Part shown: positions 35,570 through 43,631 of the stretch, piece by piece
How the letters are laid out: each line of letters opens with the position of its first letter
How positions within the stretch are numbered: position 1 is the first letter of the stretch
NCBI GenBank assembly: GCA_033852095.1
Contig: JAWSVD010000049.1
Location: 52,871-116,870, forward strand
DNA: 64,000 bases
Source: CALCKW01 sp033852095
GTDB lineage: Bacteria; Pseudomonadota; Gammaproteobacteria; CALCKW01
Direction: 5' to 3'
Notes under the pieces: model-generated
Told to the model about the DNA's origin: nothing
What the model saw: only the letters and a program-made list of their open reading frames with translations
Database searches by the model: none
Program-made: the position numbers and the translations under genes

Positions 35570-37231
35570 GTGCTCGAGCATTTACAAGTCCGAAATTTCG
35601 CCATCATTGAGCAGGTCGCCATTGAATGGCAGTCGGGCATGACCGCCCTCACCGGGGAGACGGGCGCCGGCAAATCCATCCTGCTCGACGCCATCGCCTT
35701 GGTGCTCGGTGGCCGCGCCGACTCCAGCAGCGTGCGCGACGGGGCCAAACGGGCGGACATCACCGCAAGCTTCGACCTGCGCGACAACGCCGATGCAAAC
35801 GATTGGCTGCAACAACACGATCTGGACGATGAGGAGAGCTGCGTCTTGCGCCGCGTCGTCGGCAACGACGGGCGCTCCCGTGCGTACATCAACGGCCACA
35901 CCACCACCGCGGCGAGCTTGCGCGAGCTCGGCTCACGGCTGGTGCAGATCCTCGGCCAGCACGAACACCAACGACTGACAGACCACACAGTGCAGCGGCG
36001 CATTGTGGATGCCTGCGCAGCGCACGGCAGCTCCCTGCAAGAGCTGGCGGTCAGCTACCGCACCTGGCGCGAGGCCGCCGACAACCTCTCTCAGCTGCAA
36101 CACCACGGCGAATCCCGAGCGCAGCGACTGGACCTGCTCAGCTTTCAACTGCAAGAGCTAGAACAGCTGCCCATGTCAGCCGACGAAATCCAATCCCTGC
36201 AGCACGAGCACGTGCGGCTCGGCAACGCCGAGCGCCTGCTGTCCCTCGCCGCTGAAGCACTGGATTGCAGCTACGAAGCCGAACACTCCGCCCACAGCGG
36301 GCTGAGCCAGGCACTGCGCGCCGCCGAATCACTGGCCGCAACGGACCCCGACGCAGCCTCAACCGCCGCCCTGCTGAACGATGCATTGATCAACCTCGAC
36401 GAGGCGGCGGCGTCACTGCGGGACTACGCCAGCGGTATTGAGCTGGATCCGGCGCGGCTGATCTGGGTAGAGGAGCAGCTCGACACGCTGCAGCGTTTGT
36501 CGCGCAAACACCGCTGCGAGGCAGCCGAACTGCCCGCGCTGCGCGAGCGTATACGCCAGGAGCTGGCGGAGCTGCAGGGCTCAGATGTCAGCGCGGAGGA
36601 ACTGCAACAACAAGTGGCAAAGCTGCGCGAGCACTACCTCAAACTGGCTCACAAAGTCAGCACTGCGCGGGCCAAGGCCGCGAAAAAACTGTCCCAACAA
36701 GTGACCAAAACCATGAGCGCACTGGGCATGGGCGGCGGCAAGTTCGTGGTGGAGCTCAGCGATGACCCAGAACACGCCAGCGCCGTGGGCATAGACCGCA
36801 TCGAGCTGATGGTCAGCGCCAACCCGGGCCAGAGCCCCAAGCCCCTGGCGCGGGTCGCCTCCGGCGGCGAACTCTCGCGCATCAGTCTAGCGATTCAAAT
36901 GATCGCCTCACACTACGCCCCTGTGCCCTCGATGATCTTTGACGAGGTCGACTCGGGTGTGGGCGGCGGCGTGGCGGAGATCGTCGGCAAGCAGCTGCGC
37001 GATCTGGGGGAACGATGCCAGGTGATGTGTGTCACACACTTGCCGCAGGTTGCCAGCCAGGCGCACCAGCACGTGGCGGTGCGCAAAGTCAGCGGCGCCG
37101 ACTACACTCAAACAGAGCCTCGCCTGCTGAACAAAAACGAGCGAGTCGAAGAAATAGCGCGTATGCTCGGCGGCCTAAAAGTGACTGCCAAAGTGCGCTC
37201 ACACGCACGCGAGATGCTCGCCAGCTGCTAA
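35570..37231 (+). CDS. recN: DNA repair protein RecN
   Basis: RecN is an SMC-like ATPase acting early in double-strand break repair. Starting at GTG 35570 (LEHLQVRNFAIIEQ) it has 553 residues, the same length as E. coli RecN. TGGAG lies seven bases upstream. An ATG at 35522 would start inside the promoter/operator and is rejected. Walker A is GETGAGKSILLDA near residue 30. Long coiled-coil arms with Gln/Leu-rich heptads fill the middle. The C-terminal head has ASGGELSRISLAIQMI and MIFDEVDSGVGGGVAEIVG. It is placed under LexA control by the adjoining box. Confidence 0.98.
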   Translation: MLEHLQVRNFAIIEQVAIEWQSGMTALTGETGAGKSILLDAIALVLGGRADSSSVRDGAKRADITASFDLRDNADANDWLQQHDLDDEESCVLRRVVGNDGRSRAYINGHTTTAASLRELGSRLVQILGQHEHQRLTDHTVQRRIVDACAAHGSSLQELAVSYRTWREAADNLSQLQHHGESRAQRLDLLSFQLQELEQLPMSADEIQSLQHEHVRLGNAERLLSLAAEALDCSYEAEHSAHSGLSQALRAAESLAATDPDAASTAALLNDALINLDEAAASLRDYASGIELDPARLIWVEEQLDTLQRLSRKHRCEAAELPALRERIRQELAELQGSDVSAEELQQQVAKLREHYLKLAHKVSTARAKAAKKLSQQVTKTMSALGMGGGKFVVELSDDPEHASAVGIDRIELMVSANPGQSPKPLARVASGGELSRISLAIQMIASHYAPVPSMIFDEVDSGVGGGVAEIVGKQLRDLGERCQVMCVTHLPQVASQAHQHVAVRKVSGADYTQTEPRLLNKNERVEEIARMLGGLKVTAKVRSHAREMLASC

Positions 37232-37259
37232 CCAAAGACTTGAGACAAAGACCTGAAAC

Positions 37260-37637
37260 ATGAGACTTCAGACCACTTTTTGTAGTTTATTGATCGCCGC
37301 AACGCTCGCTGGCTGCGCCAACGGCTTTTTGCCGCGCGCCCACCGGCACGCCATGCAACAGGGCAATCTCATCGAGCGCGCAGCGGTAGATCGCCTGCAG
37401 GTCGGCATGAACACCGAACAGGTGAAATACCTGCTCGGCAACCCGGTGATCGCCAACCTAGCGGATGACAATCAATGGCTGTACAGCTTCAGCGCCGGAA
37501 AACTGGTGGAGCCCGGCCAACCGCAACTGCTGCTGCTGACCTTTGAAAATGGTTTGGTGAAGTCGATCGAAGACAACTACCAGACGGCCGCCAGCTTGGA
37601 AGAATACCGAGAGAATGTCGCCACCGATTTCGATTGA
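37260..37637 (+). CDS. bamE: Outer membrane assembly lipoprotein BamE (SmpA)
   Basis: BamE is a small lipoprotein of the BAM complex that inserts beta-barrel proteins into the outer membrane. The 125-residue precursor has a lipoprotein signal: MRLQTTFCSLLIAATLAGC, with the lipobox LAGC and Cys19 as the lipid site. The mature part contains QVGMNTEQVKYLLGNPVIAN and WLYSF, the family core. It begins 28 bases after recN and faces rnfH/ratA, matching the common recN-bamE/rnfH-ratA-smpB block. Confidence 0.95.
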   Translation: MRLQTTFCSLLIAATLAGCANGFLPRAHRHAMQQGNLIERAAVDRLQVGMNTEQVKYLLGNPVIANLADDNQWLYSFSAGKLVEPGQPQLLLLTFENGLVKSIEDNYQTAASLEEYRENVATDFD

Positions 37638-37738
37638 TCAACCAGCGCAGGCCCCGCCACGACGGCGCTTCAAACAACAGTGCAGACAGCTGAATCGATG
37701 AGCTTCTGCATGGGCTTGCGCTGACCCAGACGCAGTAC

Positions 37739-38011
37739 TCAGTTGTTTTTAGTGGCGCGCGCGCGCCGCGCCTCCATGGGATCAATGACCAGGGGCCGGT
37801 ACATCTCGACACGATCACCCGCCAACAGCTGTTGTTCATCGCCTGCTTTTTTGCCGAAAATCCCCAGCGGGACACAGCTCAAATCAAGGCCCTCAAATTG
37901 CGCATCGAGCGCTGAACACATGGCCGCCTGGCGTGCGGTGCAATCCGCCGCTACCTCCAGCACCACGATCACCTGCTTGCGCGGCGTGGCGTAAACCACC
38001 TCTATCTTCAC
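37739..38011 (-). CDS. rnfH: RnfH family ubiquitin-like protein (RatB)
   Basis: A 90-residue beta-grasp protein of the RnfH/RatB family. The fold core appears as IEVVYATPRKQVIVVLEVAADCTARQAAMCSAL and VPLGIFGKKAGDEQQLLAGDRVEMYRPLVIDPMEARRAR. The biochemical role is not settled; it is a conserved partner gene of ratA. Its ATG overlaps the ratA stop by four bases (ATGA), so both are translated from one mRNA. Confidence 0.94.
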   Translation of the reverse strand: MKIEVVYATPRKQVIVVLEVAADCTARQAAMCSALDAQFEGLDLSCVPLGIFGKKAGDEQQLLAGDRVEMYRPLVIDPMEARRARATKNN

Positions 38012-38448
38012 CGCCCAGAGCCGTGCAACTGCCGCGCTCGCTGGACGAAGGCGTCCATCATTGAGCGCGTGATCTGCGCAAACACCGGGCCCACGGTCAT
38101 CGCCAACAATCGGTTGCTGAATTCAAAATCCAAGGACAGTGTTATTTTACAACCCGCCTCACCGGAGGCCTCGAAGCGCCAGCGCCCCTGCAGCTGCTTA
38201 AAGGGGCCTTTGACCAAGTGTACATCCAGCTGTTCGCCGGGGATCAAGGGATTGCGCGTGGTGAATGTCTGCCGCAGCGGCCCTTTCGAGATGGAGATCG
38301 AGGCCACCTGCTCGCTCTCATCGCGGCTGTGCACCTGCGACGCGTGGCACCAAGGGAGGAATTCCGGGTAGCGCTCCACGTCGTGGACAAGGCTGTACAT
38401 TTGCTGCGGCGTGAAACTGACGTGGGCCGTGCGCTGAATCCTGGGCAT
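38008..38448 (-). CDS. ratA: START-domain protein RatA (coenzyme Q-binding/ribosome-associated)
   Basis: A 146-residue START-like lipid-binding fold protein. RatA of E. coli binds 50S subunits and inhibits 70S assembly, while Coq10 homologues bind ubiquinone. The sequence VSFTPQQMYSLVHDVERYPEFLPWCHASQV with DFEFSNRLLAMTVGPVFAQITRSMMDAFVQRA is typical. GAGGAG precedes the start codon. It is divergent from smpB, the usual arrangement. Which of the two described activities dominates here is unknown. Confidence 0.95.
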   Translation of the reverse strand: MPRIQRTAHVSFTPQQMYSLVHDVERYPEFLPWCHASQVHSRDESEQVASISISKGPLRQTFTTRNPLIPGEQLDVHLVKGPFKQLQGRWRFEASGEAGCKITLSLDFEFSNRLLAMTVGPVFAQITRSMMDAFVQRARQLHGSGR

Positions 38449-38659
38449 CTGGAGGAGCTTTTATCTGTTGTGCGATTCCCTATTCTACACCGCCACGCTC
38501 AGATCGACCGCATTCTGCAGCAATCGTCGCTGCACAGGCCCAGCCCTCCACTGGGCATACGCGCATTCCTGGCTGCCACCAAGCGGAAAAATCGCGCCGT
38601 CAATCGAATCGGCGGCCCGTGGATTTATCAGCCGAATGCGGTGGAATGATGCGCCATGC

Positions 38660-38668
38660 TGATATACT
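38660..38668 (+). promoter_or_regulatory. Extended -10 promoter of smpB, start site close to the ATG
   Basis: TGATATACT (38660-38668) lies inside the 12-mer GCTGATATACTG, which also occurs at the recN promoter (35530-35541). The expected transcription start, about seven bases after the -10, falls at or within two bases of the smpB ATG (38675). No Shine-Dalgarno is seen before that ATG. Confidence 0.55.
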
Positions 38669-38674
38669 GGCCGG

Positions 38675-39154
38675 ATGGCAAAGACAAAGAAGAAAAAGCC
38701 CGCAGACGCTGGCAGCACGATAGCGCTTAACCGCAAAGCGAAATTCGACTATCAAATCGATGAGCGCTTTGAGGCGGGCGTGTCACTGATGGGCTGGGAA
38801 GTCAAAGCACTGCGCGCGGGCAAGGTGCAGCTCAATGATTCCTATGTGTTTCTGCGTGAAGCGGAGGCCTATCTGGTCGCCTGCCATATTGCCCCCCTGC
38901 TGTCGGCTTCGACGCATGTCAGCCCCGACCCCATGCGCATGCGCAAGCTGCTGATGCACCGCAAGGAGCTCAACCGGCTGGTCGGCGCGGTGGAGCGCAA
39001 GGGTTTCACCCTGATACCCCTGGCGCTCTATTGGAAAAACGGCCGGGTCAAGCTAGAAGTGGGCCTGGGCAAAGGCAAAAAAGAGCACGACAAACGCGCC
39101 TCAGAAAAGGCACGCGACTGGCAGCGTGAAAAACAACGGGAATTGCGCCACTAA
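38675..39154 (+). CDS. smpB: SsrA-binding protein SmpB
   Basis: SmpB binds tmRNA and delivers it to stalled ribosomes for trans-translation. The 159-residue protein has STIALNRKAKFDYQIDERFEAGVSLMGWEVKALRAGKVQL in the oligonucleotide-binding fold. MHRKELNRLVGAVERKGFTLIPLALYWKNGRVKLEVGLGKGKKEHDKR and a basic tail EKARDWQREKQRELRH follow. The start MAKTKKKKPAD is normal for the family, although no Shine-Dalgarno precedes it. The tmRNA gene itself was not found in this window. Confidence 0.97.
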   Translation: MAKTKKKKPADAGSTIALNRKAKFDYQIDERFEAGVSLMGWEVKALRAGKVQLNDSYVFLREAEAYLVACHIAPLLSASTHVSPDPMRMRKLLMHRKELNRLVGAVERKGFTLIPLALYWKNGRVKLEVGLGKGKKEHDKRASEKARDWQREKQRELRH

Positions 39155-39287
39155 ATCCGCAGCCGCGCTTGCCGCGGGATAAGCCCCGAGTGCGCTAACC
39201 CCTCAATTGCGAACGGCCACGCCTGCAGGGCCCGAGAGCACATCCCTGCGCTCTGACCAGCGGCCGTGCAAACAAGCCGGTTCAGTC

Positions 39288-40019
39288 TTATTGCAGGCTG
39301 CGCCAGCGTGTCTCGCCGCCGCTCTGATCGTCGATCAAATTCAGGTACTCGGTGTGCGCAGCGATCTCTTCGACCGATGCCCGCTGCACCACCAATTGAG
39401 CAGCCACCGCTGGGTCCACCAGCGAGACAGCTTCCACGCTATCACCCGCCACTTCCGCCATCTCGCCCAACAAGTTCAGGTCCGTCTGACCACCTGTCAT
39501 GTACAGATAGACGTCGGCGAGAATCTCCGAATCCAGCAGAGCCCCGTGCAGCGTGCGGTGGGCGTTGTCGATCCCGTAGCGCTTACAGAGCGCGTCCAGG
39601 CTGGCGCGCTGACCCGGGAACATGGTGCGGGCCATGGCCAGGGTGTCGAGAATTCCACAACGGGTGGTGATCGACGGTCGCGCCGGCCGCAGCCAGGAAA
39701 GCTCCGCGTCCAGAAAGCCCACGTCAAAGGGCGCGTTGTGTATGACCAACTCCGCGCCGTCGACAAAGGCGACGAAGTCATCCACGATTTCGCCAAAGCG
39801 CGGTTTGTCGATCAGGAATTCATCGGTGATGCCGTGCACTGCCACAGCCTCCGGATCCACGCGCCGATCCGGGCAGACGTACTGGTGGTAGTGCCGCCCC
39901 GTCAGCCGCCTGTTCACCAGCTCCACGCAACCAATTTCGACGATGCGGTGACCCTGCCGCGGGTCTATACCGGTTGTTTCAGTGTCGAGTACGACCTGAC
40001 GTTTATTTTCTTCTATCAT
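39288..40019 (-). CDS. dnaQ: DNA polymerase III epsilon subunit (proofreading exonuclease)
   Basis: DnaQ supplies 3'-5' proofreading in the replicative polymerase core. The 243-residue protein has Exo I Asp12 and Glu14 in VVLDTETTGID and Exo II Asp99 in VIHNAPFDVGFLDAEL. The Exo III-epsilon motif HGALLDSEILADVY has His158 and Asp163. The C-terminal region (after residue 185) would bind the alpha subunit. It overlaps rnhA by four bases on the same strand, so rnhA and dnaQ are co-translated. This differs from the divergent arrangement in E. coli. Confidence 0.97.
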   Translation of the reverse strand: MIEENKRQVVLDTETTGIDPRQGHRIVEIGCVELVNRRLTGRHYHQYVCPDRRVDPEAVAVHGITDEFLIDKPRFGEIVDDFVAFVDGAELVIHNAPFDVGFLDAELSWLRPARPSITTRCGILDTLAMARTMFPGQRASLDALCKRYGIDNAHRTLHGALLDSEILADVYLYMTGGQTDLNLLGEMAEVAGDSVEAVSLVDPAVAAQLVVQRASVEEIAAHTEYLNLIDDQSGGETRWRSLQ

Positions 40020-40465
40020 GCCAGCTCGTCAATGCCGCGGTTAGCCAACTGATCCGCTCGCTCATTGCCCGGATGGCCCGCGTGCCCTTTGACCCATTTC
40101 CATTCAACCTTGTGCTGCTTGCAAGCAGCATCGAGCCGCTGCCACAGGTCGACGTTTTTCACGGGCTGCTTGGCGGCCGTCTTCCAACCGCGCTTTTTCC
40201 AGCCGACCATCCACTCTGTCGCGCCCTTGAGCACATACTGAGAGTCAGTGACCAACAGCACATTGCACTCCCGCTTTAAGGCGCCCAAACCCTCGATGGC
40301 CGCCGTGAGCTCCATGCGGTTGTTAGTGGTCTCCTGCTCACCACCGCACATTTCCAAGCGTTTCTCGCCCAGCACCAGTAGAGCACCCCAGCCGCCGGGG
40401 CCCGGGTTCCCGCGGCAAGCGCCGTCGGTGTACATGGTTACAATTTCCGTTACAGTTTCAGTCAC
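40016..40465 (-). CDS. rnhA: Ribonuclease HI
   Basis: RNase HI cuts the RNA strand of RNA-DNA hybrids. The 149-residue protein has the catalytic residues Asp14 (MYTDGACRGNPGPGGWGALL), Glu52 (NNRMELTAAIEGL) and Asp74 (LLVTDSQYVLKG). A final Asp lies in VKGHAGHPGNERADQLANRG. The start MTETVTEIVTMYTDG is a few residues longer than the minimal enzyme. It overlaps the methyltransferase gene upstream and dnaQ downstream by four bases each, making a tight three-gene operon. Confidence 0.97.
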   Translation of the reverse strand: MTETVTEIVTMYTDGACRGNPGPGGWGALLVLGEKRLEMCGGEQETTNNRMELTAAIEGLGALKRECNVLLVTDSQYVLKGATEWMVGWKKRGWKTAAKQPVKNVDLWQRLDAACKQHKVEWKWVKGHAGHPGNERADQLANRGIDELA

Positions 40466-41295
40466 GTATTATCTTTCTTTGGGTTATTTTGAATTTCGCG
40501 TCGTGTATTGCCGCGCCTAGCGCCGTCACTGAACAGCCCTGTCACCACGTTCGTGGCCCGCGGCCGACGTGCAGCCCAACGATCCACTGTGGGGTTCAGG
40601 GGGATGGTGCGCTTGCGCGCCAACACCATATAGACCGGAGAATAATACTCCTTAAGACCACGCAATTGTTCGGCAAAACCACCGCTCAGCGGTGTCGCAA
40701 CCTTTCCGCTTGAGATACCAGCGACTTCCACGATTTGCATGTTCAGCACCGAGAGCCAATCAGATACCCGACCGCGGGTGAAAAAATGCCCCTGCCACGG
40801 CACCCCACCGCGCTCTTTTTGCACCATGCGTCGCAAGCCAAAGCCGCTGAACAGGTTAAACCCCATCAACAACAAATAGCCGTCAGTCGTGAGCAGGCGA
40901 TCCGCCTCGCGCAACACCTGGTGCGGACGATCACAGAAATCCAAGGTATGCGGCAGAAACACCAAATTGAAACTGTTGGAACACAGCGGCAACTGAGTGG
41001 CGTCCCCCACCATGTCCGCCCCGGCCTCCGCCCCGCCCGGGTCCACAACAAATGAGCGCATCAAACCCGCCCCACCGAGCAGCGGAGATTCAGATGGCAG
41101 CTGACCTACCTGCACTCCCCTGAAACCAAACACTTGCGGCAACATCAGATCGAGGCGCTGCTGGGCGTGCGAGAGCAGCGACTGCCCAACACTGCTCGTG
41201 TACCAATCACGCAATGCTGGCTGCTGATTGAGCCATGTTTTTTCCACGGTCTTTTGCTCCGATAAATGATGTGACGGGCTATCCACCGCCTGCAT
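40462..41295 (-). CDS. Class I SAM-dependent methyltransferase (YafS-like)
   Basis: A 277-residue methyltransferase. Recognisable parts are an acidic strand/loop AGADMVGDATQLPLCSNSFNLVFLPHTLDFCDRPHQVLREADRLL and GYLLLMGFNLFSGFGLRRMV. Motif I is poorly conserved (SFVVDPGGAEAG). The C-terminal 45 residues are basic and probably disordered. The gene precedes rnhA-dnaQ in many gammaproteobacteria, usually with gloB divergent next to it; gloB is missing here. The methyl acceptor is unknown. No good Shine-Dalgarno precedes the ATG, so the start is tentative. Confidence 0.87.
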   Translation of the reverse strand: MQAVDSPSHHLSEQKTVEKTWLNQQPALRDWYTSSVGQSLLSHAQQRLDLMLPQVFGFRGVQVGQLPSESPLLGGAGLMRSFVVDPGGAEAGADMVGDATQLPLCSNSFNLVFLPHTLDFCDRPHQVLREADRLLTTDGYLLLMGFNLFSGFGLRRMVQKERGGVPWQGHFFTRGRVSDWLSVLNMQIVEVAGISSGKVATPLSGGFAEQLRGLKEYYSPVYMVLARKRTIPLNPTVDRWAARRPRATNVVTGLFSDGARRGNTRREIQNNPKKDNT

Positions 41296-41920
41296 AGAGT
41301 GTAATAGCTGATGAGCCTTTGGCCAAAAAAAAGCGCCACTCTATCAACCCCTGCGCCCACATGCCGAGCCAGCGGCCCAATTCCAAAGCCCGCGGAAAAT
41401 TTAGGCCCAGCGAATACAAGATCAAATGCGACGACGGTAAATCCGGTGCGCAGAGCACAGGGCTTGCTTCGCTCGGGCACATTGAACTGCACTTCAGATG
41501 ACGTAGGTGCAAAACAGTAGCCTAGGACTGCTTCAACTGCATTAAGCACAATAAACGACCGCCTACGCGCTCACCATACTCAAAGTGCAGGAACCGTGCA
41601 CAGCTCGAATTGTGTGCTAGCCTCAAGATAGAAGATGGAACATCCTGATAGACACGCAACCTCAGTGATTGAATCAGGGCAAGGCAGCCCAACACCTCGA
41701 CGCTCTGTGCAGCGACGCCCTGCCCCCGTGATGATTTCTGCCACTGGCGACACGTACTATTTTGAGTATTTACAGTCGGCCGAGCAGTACCGCGATTTCG
41801 GTCGTTCAAATGTCGCAATATTCGCGAGCAAAAAAGTGCAGACTTTGCATACAAGCGATGCCAAGACTTGGTATTCTAGGCCCAGCGATCATCACTTAAA
41901 GAGCAGATAGATCAAACACT
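41296..41920. other. Gene-poor intergenic region
   Basis: I see no supported gene in these 625 bases. Two short overlapping reading frames (plus strand 41635-41910, minus strand 41522-41854) have no recognisable domain. Base composition is more AT-rich after 41740, suggesting promoter sequence for the FHA gene. In relatives gloB often sits at this place; no remnant of it was recognised. Confidence 0.55.
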
Positions 41921-42589
41921 ATGATGAAACTGATTCTCACCGACGGCGAAAACGAAGCGCGCGAATATCCGCTGCACAAAAGCAAGACTGAAATCGGCCG
42001 CCGCAGTAACAACGACATCCAACTGCGCGGGCGCGAAGTCAGTGGTCAGCATGCCGTGGTTGAATTGCTGGGCGAAAACTACGTCCTCAGCGACAGCAGC
42101 AGCACCAACGGCACCACCGTCAACGGCGTGCGCATCAGCGACGCTACAACCTTGACACCTGGCTCCACTATTCGCATTGGCAAGTTCACCCTCACTGCCC
42201 GTGCAGTGGCCAACGTGAGCAGCCAAGTGCTGGAGCTGGCAGACGGCGAAGACGAAGACATCCCCGTCGCCATGCCGGCCAAGACAAACACCGGCGATCG
42301 CCCGCACATAGGCAACGCCGTGATAAAAATCCAATCCGGCGCCAAAGCCGGCACATCGGTGAGCATCACCAAGCCGGTGACAACGATTGGCCGCCCCGGG
42401 GTTCAGGTGGTCGCGATCAATCGCCAGAGCGAGGGATTCTACGCACTGCACGTGGAAACCATGCAGTGTGAAGAGCAGGCAACGGTGAACGATCAAGTGC
42501 TGGATGACGCCCCTGTTAAACTGGGGCATGGCGATGTATTGCGCGTGGCTGGCACTGAAGTGTGCTTTGAAGTCGAGTACAGCAACTAG
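41921..42589 (+). CDS. FHA-domain protein with two FHA-like modules
   Basis: A 222-residue soluble protein. Residues 1-90 form an FHA phosphothreonine-binding domain: TEIGRRSNNDIQLRGREVSGQHAVVEL with the GR, S-x-x-H and the later SSTNGTTVNG motifs intact. After a linker of about 50 residues (LADGEDEDIPVAMPAKTNTGDRP) a second module starts at AVIKIQSGAKAGTSVSITKPVTTIGRPG. This module keeps the GR turn but lacks the S-x-x-H and NG motifs and so is probably not phosphopeptide-binding. It stands alone, with no kinase, phosphatase or secretion gene next to it. The function is unknown. Confidence 0.88.
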   Translation: MMKLILTDGENEAREYPLHKSKTEIGRRSNNDIQLRGREVSGQHAVVELLGENYVLSDSSSTNGTTVNGVRISDATTLTPGSTIRIGKFTLTARAVANVSSQVLELADGEDEDIPVAMPAKTNTGDRPHIGNAVIKIQSGAKAGTSVSITKPVTTIGRPGVQVVAINRQSEGFYALHVETMQCEEQATVNDQVLDDAPVKLGHGDVLRVAGTEVCFEVEYSN

Positions 42590-42689
42590 GGCCCCATGAC
42601 AGCGGCCTATTGCAGGCCCTTCAGTGCGAACACCCGTCACACCCCCCTAAGCTAGCCAGACCGAGCATATTCGGTCGTACAGCACGGTA

Positions 42690-42719
42690 GTGGGCCCGCC
42701 TCATCGGCGGCACGCCCAC
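42690..42719. terminator. Strong hairpin between convergent FHA and cysM genes
   Basis: GTGGGC (42690-42695) pairs with GCCCAC (42714-42719) and CCGCC (42696-42700) with GGCGG (42706-42710) around a TCATC loop. No T-run follows on either strand, so it is a weak candidate for intrinsic termination. It may protect mRNA ends. Confidence 0.4.
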
Positions 42720-42734
42720 ACAGCTCAAAGCCCT

Positions 42735-43631
42735 TCAGGCACCAAACACCCCAGACGACAAATAGCGATCCCCGCGGTCACAGACCACTGTTACCACAAC
42801 AGCATCCGCCTGCTCCGCACAAACATTCAGCGCAATTTGCATGGCCCCACCCGATGATATCCCGCCAAAAATACCTTCGCGCATCGCCATCGCCCGCGCG
42901 CATTGCTCCGCGGCGGTTTGACCGACTTCTCTTATTTCATCCACCCGGGCGCGATCAAATATCGCTGGCATATAGGCCGCGGGCCAGGCACGAATACCAG
43001 GAATCGAAGCCCCTTCAGCCGGCTGCACGCCGATGATCTGGATGGCGGGGTTCTGCTCTTTCAAATACCGCGACACTCCCATGATGGTGCCCGTGGTCCC
43101 CATTGACGAGATAAAGTGCGTGATGCGCCCTTCCGTCTGCCGCCAAATCTCCGGGCCCGTGCCCCGGTAATGCGCGGCTGGGTTGTCGGGGTTGGCAAAC
43201 TGATTCAAGACCTTGCCCTCACCCGCTGCCTCCATAGCCAGCGCTCGATCGCGCGCGCCTTCCATGCCCTCTTCCTTGCTCACCAAAATCAGCTCGGCCC
43301 CGTAGGCCTGCATCAACTGCCGGCGCTCGACAGTCAAGTTTTCAGGCATGATCAACACCATGCGCAAGCCCATGATCGCCGCCACCATCGCCAGCGCAAT
43401 GCCGGTGTTGCCACTGGTCGCCTCGATCAGCGTATCCCCAGCGACTACATCGCCGCGCAGCAGCGCCTGACTGATCATGTGGTAGGCGGGCCTGTCCTTG
43501 ACCGAGCCCGCGGGGTTGTCCCCCTCCAGCTTGGCGAACAGCTGACTACTTGTGCCCGCCTCGGGCAAACGCTGCAAACGGACCAGCCGCGTATTGCCTA
43601 TTTGCGCATCCAAACTTCCGGGCAAGCTCAT
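42735..43631 (-). CDS. cysM: Cysteine synthase B (O-acetylserine sulfhydrylase)
   Basis: A PLP enzyme that makes cysteine from O-acetylserine and sulfide or thiosulfate. The 298-residue protein has the PLP Lys45 in DNPAGSVKDRPAYHM and the phosphate-binding TSGNTGIALAMVAA. The shorter, CysM-type C-terminus ends GISSGGAMQIALNVC and VVVTVVCDRGDRYLSSGVF. The ATG overlaps the miaA stop by four bases. The position after miaA is normally taken by hfq, so this is an unusual neighbour. Co-translation with mutL-miaA is inferred from the overlaps. Confidence 0.95.
   Translation of the reverse strand: MSLPGSLDAQIGNTRLVRLQRLPEAGTSSQLFAKLEGDNPAGSVKDRPAYHMISQALLRGDVVAGDTLIEATSGNTGIALAMVAAIMGLRMVLIMPENLTVERRQLMQAYGAELILVSKEEGMEGARDRALAMEAAGEGKVLNQFANPDNPAAHYRGTGPEIWRQTEGRITHFISSMGTTGTIMGVSRYLKEQNPAIQIIGVQPAEGASIPGIRAWPAAYMPAIFDRARVDEIREVGQTAAEQCARAMAMREGIFGGISSGGAMQIALNVCAEQADAVVVTVVCDRGDRYLSSGVFGA

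Noticed and set aside
39155..39287. tmRNA gene next to smpB
   Set aside because: No tRNA-Ala-like ends or tag-coding frame were found in the interval.
41522..41910. Overlapping short reading frames on both strands before the FHA gene
   Set aside because: No recognisable domain, no ribosome binding site of note, and irregular composition; they overlap each other in antisense.
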